A stretch of 64,000 nucleotides of DNA from assembly GCF_905171775.1 (NCBI RefSeq), contig NC_053495.1, positions 110,227,909 through 110,291,908 on the forward strand. Reading direction: 5' to 3'. Under the pieces are notes generated by a model. That model worked only from the letters and a program-made list of their open reading frames with translations. It was not told where the DNA came from and did no database searches. Position numbers and translations under genes: made by a program. Numbering within the stretch: position 1 is the first letter of the stretch; every line of letters begins with the position of its first letter. Positions 1-10,276 of the stretch are shown piece by piece. This DNA is from Rana temporaria (Eukaryota > Chordata > Amphibia > Anura > Ranidae).

Positions 1-209
1 ATTTCCCTTTTTCCCTTTTTTTTCTCTTCTTCTGAAATTATCAATGCCACCACACTGCTAACTGTACTGATATTTGTGGACTGTGGATATATGGGAATAC
101 CCTGAGTATTACCCTGAGTGTTCAGTAAGGGCTACTTCCCCACGCCTCAGATTGACTGTTTAAAACTGACTGTCTGTAACTTCCTGCTACTATCAAGAAA
201 TAAGCAGAA

Positions 210-1230
210 ATGTCAGGCCCACAATCACTACGTTCTGCTAAGGACAAGGAAAAAGATAAAAGTGGGCCAGTTAGTGCAGCTGCTAAGTTAGAGAAATATG
301 CGCATACAACAGATCATACCCCAGTCAAAGGGGGGTTACCAGCCCAGACTAAAACAATAGCTGACAGGAAAAGCCAAGGACCACCCGTAGGGACTGTTTA
401 AAATGTTATTAACAAAAATATAGCCACAGTTGATAAAGGGACTGAGATAGATCCAGCATTAGCCTCCACTGTGGAAGGGGACCCTACATTAAAAGATGTA
501 TTTTTGGCGGTCAATGGATGCAAACAGACCTTGGGGGAGTTGTGCGATCAGATGAAGGGCGCTAAAGAAGAGTTGGTTTCCATGCGACAGGAGCTTCAAA
601 AAACAAATGAACGGATAACAGGCAGAGGGAAGAATATCTCAAATAGAAGATGATTTGTATCCAGTAAAGCAAGGGGTTAAAATGATGAAAGAACAGATGA
701 GCAAGTTTGAGGAAAAGTTGGATGAAATGGAGAACAGGAACCGTAGGGATAATGTGAGATTGGTGGGACTACCAGAAAAGTGTGAAGGGACTAATCCAAC
801 AGAGTTCCTGGAAAATTGGTTCTTAAAGTTATTCGGAAGAGAATCTTTCTCGCCACAGTTCTCCATAGAAAGAGCGAATAGAGTTCCCGCTAAACCTCCC
901 CCATCAGGAGGAAGACCACGATCAATACTGATGAAATTTTTGAATTTTAAGGACAAAGTAATGTTACTTAGAAGAAGTAGAGAGATGGGGAGTGTTATGT
1001 GGGAAGGATCAAAGGTTTCAGTATACCCAGACTTCTCACCTCTCCTACAGAAACAGAGGGATAGCTTTACTGAAATCAAACATAGAATGCAAAAGTTTAA
1101 TCTAACATATGCTTTGTTGTACCCGGCGCGACTGCGAGTGGCAGCATTAGATGGGACTTTCTTTTTTGAATCTGCAGAGGATGTGATGAGATGGCTGGAG
1201 GATAAAAAGGATCAACTATTGCCAAAATGA
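210..1230 (+). pseudogene. L1-A ORF1p (RNA-binding chaperone), broken
   Basis: ORF1 protein of an L1-clade LINE, which in this family coats the element RNA as a trimeric chaperone. It starts at ATG 210 with a charged, low-complexity N-terminus. An in-frame TAA lies at 399-401, and reading resumes in the same frame until about 620-653, where a one-base slip moves it to the frame that runs 655-1230. The coiled-coil part is followed by the family hallmark RRDNVRLVGLPE (near 745-780), then the RRM-like and C-terminal domains with SILMKFLNFKDK and YPDFSPLLQKQR. The closing LPK stops at 1230. The identity is firm. The damage (one stop and one frameshift) makes it a pseudogene. Confidence 0.85.
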
Positions 1231-1910
1231 CGGGACATTTAATCTTAAGAAATAGATATAGATATAGGGAATCTAAGGAATAATAATAAGCACGTTGTAA
1301 GTGACGAGTAAAGGGAAACACACACAGTACAAGGGGTTAGAATGAGAGGGGAGTGTATTATGAAGAGATTAAGTGGGGGGGAGGTATGGGGTGGGGGGAG
1401 GTGGGGAGGAGGGTGGAGGGAGGGGGGAAGAGTGCGGATGAACTGATCACAAAAAAGGCCCATAGGGATTACCTAGGGGGGAGTAGGTTGGGGAAGGGAG
1501 GTGGGAGGAAGAGTAGAAAGGGGGGGGGGGGGGGTATTCTAACGTGGTATACTGGGGGAAATAGACCAAAGGATTTGATTACACAGAGGGGAAAATACGT
1601 ATATATACAAATGCTACAAATTATACAAACCGTGGTAAAGGGGAAATTAACACAGATAATATATCTAAAAAGAGCAAGCACAGATGTCACAGAATATAAA
1701 GATAAAGCACATAAATATATTAAACAGTAAGCAGGAAAATGTTAAAGTTTGGCTGCAATAGTACACTTAGAGAAAAGGGGAACACTAGGTACACTAGGTG
1801 TATATATTTTTTTTCCCTCCTTTCTCTTTTTGTTGTTTTTTCTTTCTTTTTTTTTTTGTTTTGTTGTCTGTTTTTGGGGTCATGGATGGTATATAGTTCC
1901 AATAGAATGT
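1231..1910 (+). other. L1-A inter-ORF spacer with G-rich tract
   Basis: Non-coding spacer between L1-A ORF1 and ORF2. Positions about 1372-1535 are extremely G-rich on the plus strand, with many G3+ runs, and could form G-quadruplexes. A T-rich tract follows at about 1806-1880. The short frames here are compositional artefacts. The spacer continues across the piggyBac insertion at 10199-10276. Confidence 0.7.
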
Positions 1911-2339
1911 TTAACCACTTAAGCCCCGGACCAATACGCTGTCTAAAGACCCAAGGTGTTTTTACAATTTGTCACTGCGCTGCTTTAACTGGTAATTGCG
2001 CGGTCATGCAATGTTGTACCGAAACAAAATTTGCGTCCTTTTCTTCCCACAAATAGAGCTTTCTTTTGATGGTATTTAATTGCCTATGCGATTTTTATTT
2101 TTTGCGATATAAACGGAAAAATACCGAAAATTTTGAAAAAAAATTTTTTTTTCTTATAACAAAAAGTAAAAAATATCGAATAAACTAAATTTTAGTCAAA
2201 CATTTAGGCCAAAATGTATTCAGCCACATGTCTTTTGTAAAAAAAATCGCAATAAGCGTATATTTATTGGTTTTCGCAAAAATTATAGCGTCTACAAACT
2301 AGGGTACATTTTCTGGAATTTACACAACTTTTATTTTAT

Positions 2340-4590
2340 GACTGCCTATCTCATTTCTTGAGGTGCTAAAATGGCAAGGCAGTACAAAACCCCCCCAAAT
2401 GACCCCATTTTGGAAAGTAGACACCCCAAAGAAACTGCTGAGAGGCATGTTGAGTCCATTGAATATTTTTTTTTTTTGGTCCCAAGTGATTGAATAATGA
2501 CAAAAAAAAAAAATTACAAAAAGTTGTCACTAAATGATATATTTCTCACACATGCCATGGTTATATGTGGAATTGCACCCCAAAATACATTCTGCTGCTT
2601 CTCCTGAGTACAGTGATACCACATGTGTGGGACTTTTTGGGAGCCTAGCCGCGTACGGGGCCCCAAAAACCAAGCACCGCCTTCAGCATTTCTAAGGGCG
2701 CAAATTTTTGATTTCACTCCTCACTACCTATCACAGTTTCGAAGGCCATAAAATGCCAAAATAGCACAAAAGCCCCCCCAAATGACCCCATTTTGGAAAG
2801 TAGACACCCCAAGCTATTTGCTGAGAGGGATGTCGAGTTCATGGAATATTTTATATTTTGACACAAGTTGCGGGAATATGACAAACTGATTTTTTTTTGC
2901 ACAAAGTTGTCACTAAATGATATATTGCTCACACATGCCATAGTTATATGTGGAATTGCACCCCAAAATACATTCTGCTGCTTCTCCTGAGTACGGGGAT
3001 ACCACATGTGTGGGACTTTTTGGGAGCCTAGCGGCGTACGGGACCCCGAAAACCAAGCACCGCCTTCAAGATTTCTAAGGGCATACATTTTTGATTTCAC
3101 TCCTCACTACCTATCACAGTTTTGAAGGCCATAAAATGCCAAGATGGCACACAACCCCCCCAAATGACCCCATTTTGGAAAGAAGACACCCCAAGCTATT
3201 TGCTGAGAGGCATGTTGAGTCCATGGAGTATTTAATTGTTTTGCCCCAAGTCACTGAATAATGACCAAAAAAAAAATTACAAAACGTTGTCACTAAATGA
3301 TATATTTCTCACACATGCCATAGGCATATGTGGAATTACACCCCAAAATACATTCTGCTGCTTCTCCTGAGTACGGGGATACCACATGTGTGGGACTTTT
3401 TGGGAGCCTAGCCGCGTACGGGGCCCCGAAAACCAAGCACTGCCTTCAAGATTTGTGTGAGTGAAATCAAAAATGTATGTCCTTAGAAATCTTGAAGGTG
3501 GTGATTGGTTTTCGGGGTCTCATACGCGGCTAGGCTCCCAAAAAGTCCCACACATGTGGTATCCCCGTACTCAGGAGAAGCAGCAGAATGTATTTTGGGG
3601 TGCAATTCCACATATAACTGTGGCATGTGTGAGAAATATATCATTTAGTGACAATGTTTTGTACATTTTTTTATTTTTATTTTTTTTGGTCATAATTCAA
3701 TCACTTGGGGCAAAAAAATTAAATATTCCTTGGACTCAACATGCCTCTCAGCAAATAGCTTGGGGTATCTACTTTCCAAAATGGGGTCATTTGGGGGGGT
3801 TTTGTGCTATTTTGGCATTTTATGGCCTTCGAAACTGTGATAGGTAGTGAGGAGTGAAATCAAAAATTTGCGCCCTTAGAAATGCTGAAGGCGGTGCTTG
3901 GTTTTCGGGGTCCCATACGCAGCTAGGCTCCCAAAAAGTCCCAAACATGTGGTATCGCCGTACTCAGGAGAAGCAGCAGAATGTATTTTAGGGTGCAACT
4001 CCACATATAACCATGGCATGTGTGAGCAATATATCATTTAGTGACAATTTTTTTTTTTTTCATTATTCAATCACTTTGGACAAAAAAAAAAAATCAATGG
4101 ACTCAACATGCCTCTCAGCAGTTTCCTTGGGGTGTCTTCTTTCCAAAATGGGGTCATTTGGTTTTTTTTTGTGCTATTTTGGCATTTTATGGCCTTCGAA
4201 ACTGTGATAGGTAGTGAGGAGTGAAATCAAAAATGTACACCCTTAGAAAGCCTGAAGGCGGTGATTGGTTTTTGGGGTCCCGTACGCGGCTAGGCTCCCA
4301 AAAAGTTTCACACATGTGGTATCCCCGTACTCGGGAGAAGCAGCAGAATGTATTTTGGGGTGTAATTCCACATATGCCCATGTTTGAGCAATATATCATT
4401 TAGTGACAACTTTGCGCAAAAAAATAAATATATATATATATATATATTTATTTTTCCCGCAACTTGGGTCAAAATCTAAAATATTCCATGGACTTGAGAT
4501 GCCTCTCAGCAAATAGCTTGGGGTGTCTACTTTCCAAAATTGGGTCAGTTGGGGGGGTTTTGAATTGTCCTGGCATTTTATGCACAACAT
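2340..4590. repeat. Six ~370 bp units arranged 3 forward / 3 inverted
   Basis: Each unit contains the block AAATGACCCCATTTTGGAAA, then ATGATATATT, then CCACATGTGTGGGACTTTTT. Three copies read one way (about 2340-2720, 2721-3105, 3106-3455) and three read the other way (about 3461-3850, 3851-4210, 4211-4590). The axis of symmetry is near 3463 with almost no spacer, so each arm is about 1.1 kb. The short open frames found in each unit are the same non-coding unit read repeatedly. It lies within the left arm of the piggyBac element. Confidence 0.9.
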
Positions 4591-5299
4591 TTAGAAGCTT
4601 ATGTCACACATCACCCACTCTTCTAACCACTTGAAGAAAAAGCCCTTTCTGACACTGTTTGTTTACATAAAAACATATTTTTTTTTGCAAGAAAGTTAAG
4701 TTGAACCCCCAAACATTATATATTTTTTTAAAGCAAAGGCCCTACAGATTAAAATGGTGGGTGTTGCAATTTTTTTTTCCACACAGTATTTGCGCAGCGT
4801 TTTTTCAAACGCATTTTTTGGGGAAAAAATACACTTTTTTTTATTTTAAAGCCCTAAAACACACTATATTGCCCAAATTATTGATGAAATAAAAATGATG
4901 ATATTAGGCCGAGTACATGGATACCAAACACGACATACTTTAAAATTGCCCACAAACGCGCAGTGGCGACAAACTCCATACATTTTTAAAAGCCTTTAAA
5001 AGCCTTTACAGGTTACCACATTAGATTTACAGAGTAGGTCTACTGCTAAAATGACTGCCCTCGATCTGCCCTTCGCGGTGATACCCCACATGCATGGTGC
5101 AATTGCTGTTTACATATGACTCCAGACCGACGCTTGCGTTCGCCTTTGCGCAAGAGCAGGGGGGGGACAGGGATGCTTTTTTTTTTATATATATATATAT
5201 TTATTTTGCTTTTTTATTTTATTTGTTAACTGTTCCTTCCATTTTTTTTATTTTTTACCATTTTTATTGTTATCTCAGGGAATGTAAATATCCCTTATG

Positions 5300-6870
5300 A
5301 TAGCAATAGTTAGTGACAGGTACTCTTTTTTTTAAAAAATGGGGTCTATTAGACCCTAGATCTTTCCTCTGCCCTCAAAGCATCTGACCACACCAAGATT
5401 GGTGTGATAAAATGCTTTCCCATATTCCCAATGGCGCTGTTTATATCCGGGGGGGGGGGACATTCCCTCCCACTGAATGTAAAAGCAGTCTAGAGGCTAA
5501 TTAGCCGCTAGGACTGCTTTTACATGAAAGCCGACCGCTGGCTGAAAAGAATGATACCAAGATGATGCCTAAACCCACAGGCATCATTCTGGTATAACCA
5601 TTCAAAGTCCAGCAACATACCAGTACGTTGATGGTTCTTGTTGGACATGTATTGTAACCTTTTTTTTTCATGCAGCCTGTTGGCTGAACGAAAAAAAGAT
5701 TGATCGGTGGGTATGCCCACCATTAGAATACCTCCCTTCATCCACCCACTTCTAATGATGGGCATACATGCACCAATTATATATGCCGAAGCATGGGGGC
5801 ATCCTCCCGCAAAAAAGTTATCCCGTGTGTACGGACTTTTCTATGCCGCGTACACGCGGTCGGACTTTTCTATGCTGTGTACACATGGTCAGACTTTTCA
5901 GACTATGGAAAAGCCTCCATAGGAATGTCAACCGTATGTACGCGGCATTAGGAGCAAAATCGCTCCTCCGCCCCTAATGCCCCCATTCCCTCGGCATATA
6001 TGCTCTTTTTTGAACTGTGGTGGTGAAATCACCTCCTACAGCATTGGAGTCGCGGCTTTATATATAGTGGGAGCAAACGATGTTGCTGTCACGCTAAATA
6101 AATCCGCGCTGCAACTGAATGGCATACCTGCTAAGCAAATGATGGTTAACATTAAAACAAAGTAACATTCCAGTATAACAGTAAGATCATACCATACCTG
6201 CAAAGCAAATACCAATAAAAAAAACATAGTAAAAAATAAAACATTTTTTAACGAAACCTGTGCCTAAAATATATATATATGCCGAAGCATGGGGGCATCC
6301 TCTCGCAAAAAAGTTATGCCCTGTACACACGGTCGGACTTTTCTATGCCGCGTACACACGGTCGGACTTTTCTATGCCGTGTACACATGGTCAGACTTTT
6401 CCACGGAAAAGCCTCCGTAGGAATGTCAACCGTATGTATGCGGCATTAGGAGCAAAATCGCTCCTCCGCCCCTGCTGCCCCCATGCTTCGGCATATATGC
6501 TCTTTTTTTTAACTGTGGTGGTGAAATCACCTCCTACAGCACTGGAGTCGCGGCTTTATATATCGTGGGAGCAAACGCTGTTGCTGTCAAGATAAATAAG
6601 TCCGCACAACAGCTGAATGGCGTACCTGAAAACAGTAAAGTAAATTACATACCTGAAAAGCAAGCATGAAAAAACATAACAATAAAACTTTGCAGAATAG
6701 AATGCAGTAAAAAAGAGCAGAACAATAGAGAGAGAATAGAGAGGGAGAGAACAATAAAACGACAACTATTTTATTTTATTTTTTAACACTTTTTTTTGTA
6801 ACTGTTCAACTTTTCGGTTCCAGGTTTGGGTCTCTCAAAATGCGATGGCATCTTGGGAGACCCTGTGTAA
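5300..6870. repeat. Duplicated ~500 bp segment in piggyBac arm
   Basis: The stretch starting ATATGCCGAAGCATGGGGGC near 5778 recurs near 6276, a spacing of about 500 bp. Both copies include two or three short motifs of the type GTACACACGGTCGGACTTTTC, a GGAGCAAAATCGCTCCTCCG box and a common downstream block ending near 6165 and 6625. The inner motifs resemble the ends of frog MITEs, so a small palindromic element may have been captured and then duplicated. The flanking 5300-5760 and 6640-6870 hold nothing else recognisable. Confidence 0.75.
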
Positions 6871-6904
6871 GTGAGCCTAGCCTGTGAAATGTTTTTACCC
6901 TACA

Positions 6905-8872
6905 CTAATAATTAACTCGTGTGTGGAAGCGTTCAAAACATTCACCAATACAAAGACCAGGATCGGCAGGACATTTGGGACAAAAATAACGGGTGTCACG
7001 CCTAAATCCGCGCTTGCTACAGACACGACATCTTCTTTGGGGGGCTCGTTGGGTAGGGGTACTCTCAAGGGCATATGAAAAATGCCTCTCATGCAGTCGG
7101 CTTACTACATTTGGTTGGGGATGGTGAGGTACAGTACCGCCTGGATACAGGAGTTCTGTGATGATATCCTTCTGGAATTGAAGGAAGGATCCATTCTGTC
7201 CTGAAGCTCTGTATAAGACATGAGCATTCAGTAGAGCCAATTGAAATAAATGTAGAGACACTTTTTTGTACCAGCGTTTCGTCTTGCAGGCAATATGATA
7301 CGGCGCCATCAACTGGTCGTTGAGGTCCACCCCTCCCATATTTTGGTTATATTCGTGGACACATAGGGGTTTCTCCACAACACCAGTCGCCGTACGAATT
7401 TGTACTGTCGTGTCTGCGTGAAGGATGGTAAGAACGAAAACATTCCTATTGTCCCGCCACTTCACAGCGAGCAAATTTTTACATCTGAAGCAGGCTCTCG
7501 CTCCCAGCCTTAGATGAGAATCTACAAGCCTCTGGGGAAAGCCCCGGCGATTAGGTCGCATGGTGCCACATGCTCCAATCTGACGATCAAACAAGTGACT
7601 AAAAAGTGGCACGCTGCTGTAAAAATTGTCCACATACAAGTGGTACCCCTTTCCGAATAAGGGTGACACCAAGTCCCAAACGATCTTGCCAGCGCTCCCC
7701 ATGTAATCTGGGCATCCTTCCGGCTCTACCTGACTATCTTTGCCCTCGTAAACCCTAAAGCTCCATGTGTAGCCTGTGGCCCTGTCACAGAGCTTATAGA
7801 GCTTGACCCCGTATCTGGCACGCTTGCTGGGAATGTACTGTTTGAAAGACAAGCGGCCAGCAAATTTAACCAGGGACTCATCAACACAAACAACCTGCTG
7901 GGGATTAAACAAGGCTGCAAAACGTTCGTTGAAATGGTTTACGAGGGGCCGAATTTTGTAGAGCCGGTCAAATTCAGGGTCTCCACGTGGACGACAAAGT
8001 GCATTGTCACTGAAATGCAGAAACCGCAGGATCGCCTCGTATCGTTTCCTGGCCATGTGAGCAGAGAACACGGGCATATGGTCAATTGGATGTGTGGACA
8101 AATACATCCGCAATTCCGAAAATGGGTGTATGCCCATGTTGAGGGTAAGGCCCAGAAAGGTTTTAAATTCGGAAACCTCAATAGGTTTCCATTCTTTGGC
8201 AAGGAGAGACTGGGGATTAGCGGCGATGTAGGTACCAGCATATAAATTACTCTGGTCCACAATAGATCTATAGAGATCTTCCGTGAAATACAGCGAATAA
8301 AAATCAAGTGCCATAAAATTCGCTGTATCCACCTGAATACTGGGTTGGCCAGTGAATGGGGGAAGTACGGGTTCTGCAGAAGTGGTGGGGACCCAATCAG
8401 GATAGGCGAATTCTGCAGGAAGGGCACTATGGGCACGACGGGCCTGTCTTTGTCTTCTTCTTGGTGGCAGCGGGACACTACTCGTGCTTGCCACCTCGCC
8501 AGCTTGAACTGCACTTATGGGACTCGCCACGTCACCACGTGATACTGCAGTGCTGGATGAATGACCAGGGTGTACTAGGCCGCTGGTGCTTGCCAATCCA
8601 CCAGAAGGAATAGCGGTGCTAGTACTGGCTCTCTGCTCCATACGAGGGACCTGCGGTTCTTGCTGCTCAACAACATCAGAACGGGGTCGGGTATGCCTGG
8701 CCTTAGCAGGGACCACCACTCCGTCGTCTGAGCTATCTGACATGGAGCCGCTGTCGTAAACGGGTTCGTATTCTGAGCCTGATTCTGACAGATGCGTGAC
8801 CTCCTCTTCTTCACTATCTGACATGCACAGAATCCTGACGGCCTCTTCACCAGTGTACATTCGCTTTGCCAT
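6905..8872 (-). CDS. piggyBac transposase, intact 655 aa
   Basis: DDE-family transposase of the piggyBac superfamily (DDE_Tnp_1_7), which cuts and pastes at TTAA. The frame is open from ATG 8872 for 655 residues. The N-terminus (about 1-150) is acidic and Ser-rich with a basic patch (PRRRRQRQARR-like). The catalytic core runs from about residue 185. The three expected catalytic aspartates are visible: D331 in VCVDESLVKF, D415 in LYVDNFYSS and D516 in NMGGVDLNDQ. The last spacing (101) equals that of the insect prototype (346 to 447). The C-terminus (about 612-650) is a cysteine-rich zinc-binding domain beginning CRVCSKRGF, typical of piggyBac. No stop, frameshift or missing key residue is seen. 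It is the only gene within matched TTAA ends, so it is most simply the element's own transposase; domestication is possible but unsupported. Confidence 0.93.
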   Translation of the reverse strand: MAKRMYTGEEAVRILCMSDSEEEEVTHLSESGSEYEPVYDSGSMSDSSDDGVVVPAKARHTRPRSDVVEQQEPQVPRMEQRASTSTAIPSGGLASTSGLVHPGHSSSTAVSRGDVASPISAVQAGEVASTSSVPLPPRRRQRQARRAHSALPAEFAYPDWVPTTSAEPVLPPFTGQPSIQVDTANFMALDFYSLYFTEDLYRSIVDQSNLYAGTYIAANPQSLLAKEWKPIEVSEFKTFLGLTLNMGIHPFSELRMYLSTHPIDHMPVFSAHMARKRYEAILRFLHFSDNALCRPRGDPEFDRLYKIRPLVNHFNERFAALFNPQQVVCVDESLVKFAGRLSFKQYIPSKRARYGVKLYKLCDRATGYTWSFRVYEGKDSQVEPEGCPDYMGSAGKIVWDLVSPLFGKGYHLYVDNFYSSVPLFSHLFDRQIGACGTMRPNRRGFPQRLVDSHLRLGARACFRCKNLLAVKWRDNRNVFVLTILHADTTVQIRTATGVVEKPLCVHEYNQNMGGVDLNDQLMAPYHIACKTKRWYKKVSLHLFQLALLNAHVLYRASGQNGSFLQFQKDIITELLYPGGTVPHHPQPNVVSRLHERHFSYALESTPTQRAPQRRCRVCSKRGFRRDTRYFCPKCPADPGLCIGECFERFHTRVNY

Positions 8873-9850
8873 TTTGGGCTCTAAAATTAGTGGTACACTG
8901 GTGATGATTCACAGGTAAAAAAAGCACCTGACTATAGAAAGAAAAATGTAGAAAACGCTTCGAAAAAAACTGTTAGTGATCGCAGGCATCAGGCCTGTCT
9001 CTGCGAACGCTGCATTTATGTGTCTTGTGTTTTTGAAGTGACAGTGATTGATCGATACTGCACTTGGGTGGGTTGGGCTGGGCAGAGGGGGAAAACGCAG
9101 GTGCTGGTGGGTATCTGGGCTGATTCCGCTAACAATGCGTTTTTGGGTACCCTAAACTGCTGGGTACGCTAGTATAGATCTGATCAGATCAGGTATCGAT
9201 CCGTTCAGATACTATACCACTAAGGGGGGTGTATGCTTTGCGAGTGGGTGTAAGCGGTACTGGCCCTAACCTAACGCTACCTGGGGTGACGCAGACCCTG
9301 ACTGACGCTAAAATTAAATTTATATCACCCGCCGGGCGATCAGGGGGTTAAACCTTTATTGGGTTATATACGGCGGGTGCCCTGATGCTATAAACAGCAA
9401 ACTAACTAACCAGTGTCAACCGTAACACTTATACGGTGATCACCGGTGAAAGGGTTAACTAGGGGGCAATCAGGGGTTAAAAACTTTATTTATGGGGGTA
9501 CCTAACGCTATAGAACCTGGCGGCGAACCTCAAAAAAAAACTAACTGCCTAGCGGCAACAGTGACACTAATACAGCGATCAGAAAATCGATCGCTTAGTG
9601 ACACTGGCAATAGGGGGTGAAAGGGTTAACTAGGGCAGTGATCAAGGGGTTAAACCTTTATTAGGGGGGGTAGGGGGCTAAAACTAACTGCCCTAACACT
9701 TTTTTCTGTAACACTGACACTAAATGCAGCAATCAGAAAATTAATGATTACTGCATTCAGTGACACTGTTACAGGAGACTGGGGGGGGGGGGGGGGTGAT
9801 CGGCGGTGACTGGGGGGGTCAAATGTGCCTAATGTGCTGGTGTTAGAGTA
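8873..9850. repeat. piggyBac right arm with degenerate tandem repeats
   Basis: The region upstream of the transposase start contains its presumptive promoter, but no clear TATA box was identified. From about 9260 to 9800 there are three or four diverged copies of a roughly 110-150 bp unit built from GTGACACT, GATCAGAAAAT, GGGTTAACTAGGG and GGGGTTAAACCTTTATT. A run of 14-16 G lies at about 9781-9796. Confidence 0.65.
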
Positions 9851-10276
9851 GTGTTGGGGTGCAACTTACTTGTGTGATGTCTTCTCTCCTCCGCGGTGGT
9901 CGATATGACCACCACGAGGAGAGATCACACAGTTCCTGCTTCCTGTGTTTACACTAAACACAGGAAGAGGAGGAGGGGAGCGCTGGCATTGGCTGAGAGC
10001 GATCCGGAGGGAGTGGCTGTTCGGCCGCCCCCACATCCCGGATCGCTTCTGCAGCTTACCGACCCGCGCCATGTACCGGGGGGGCTCCCGATAGGACCCC
10101 CGACCCCCGTCAAACAGGGCACGTACAGGTACGTTGATGTGCCTGTCCGTGCCATTCTGCTGACGTAAATGTACAGGAGCGGGTCGGGAACTGGTTAAGG
10201 AGATAAAATAATGCAGAATAGTACACCAAAAATAGGATTTGGGAAGCTATGTTTATAAAATTTATGGATCTTCTCC

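Larger units (their letters stand above)
1911..10198 (-). mobile_element. piggyBac-superfamily DNA transposon, near full length
   Basis: An 8.3 kb element bounded by TTAA at 1911-1914 and 10195-10198, the invariant piggyBac target duplication. The termini are imperfect inverted repeats: CCACTTAAGCCCCGGACC inward from the left, and CCAGTTCCCGACC inward from the right when reverse-complemented. It carries an uninterrupted transposase on the minus strand (6905-8872). The left arm is inflated by an inverted array of about 370 bp units (2340-4590) and by a duplicated segment of about 500 bp (5775-6640). The right arm holds degenerate short tandem repeats (9260-9800). It inserted between ORF1 and ORF2 of L1-A and so is younger than that L1. 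Confidence 0.85.
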
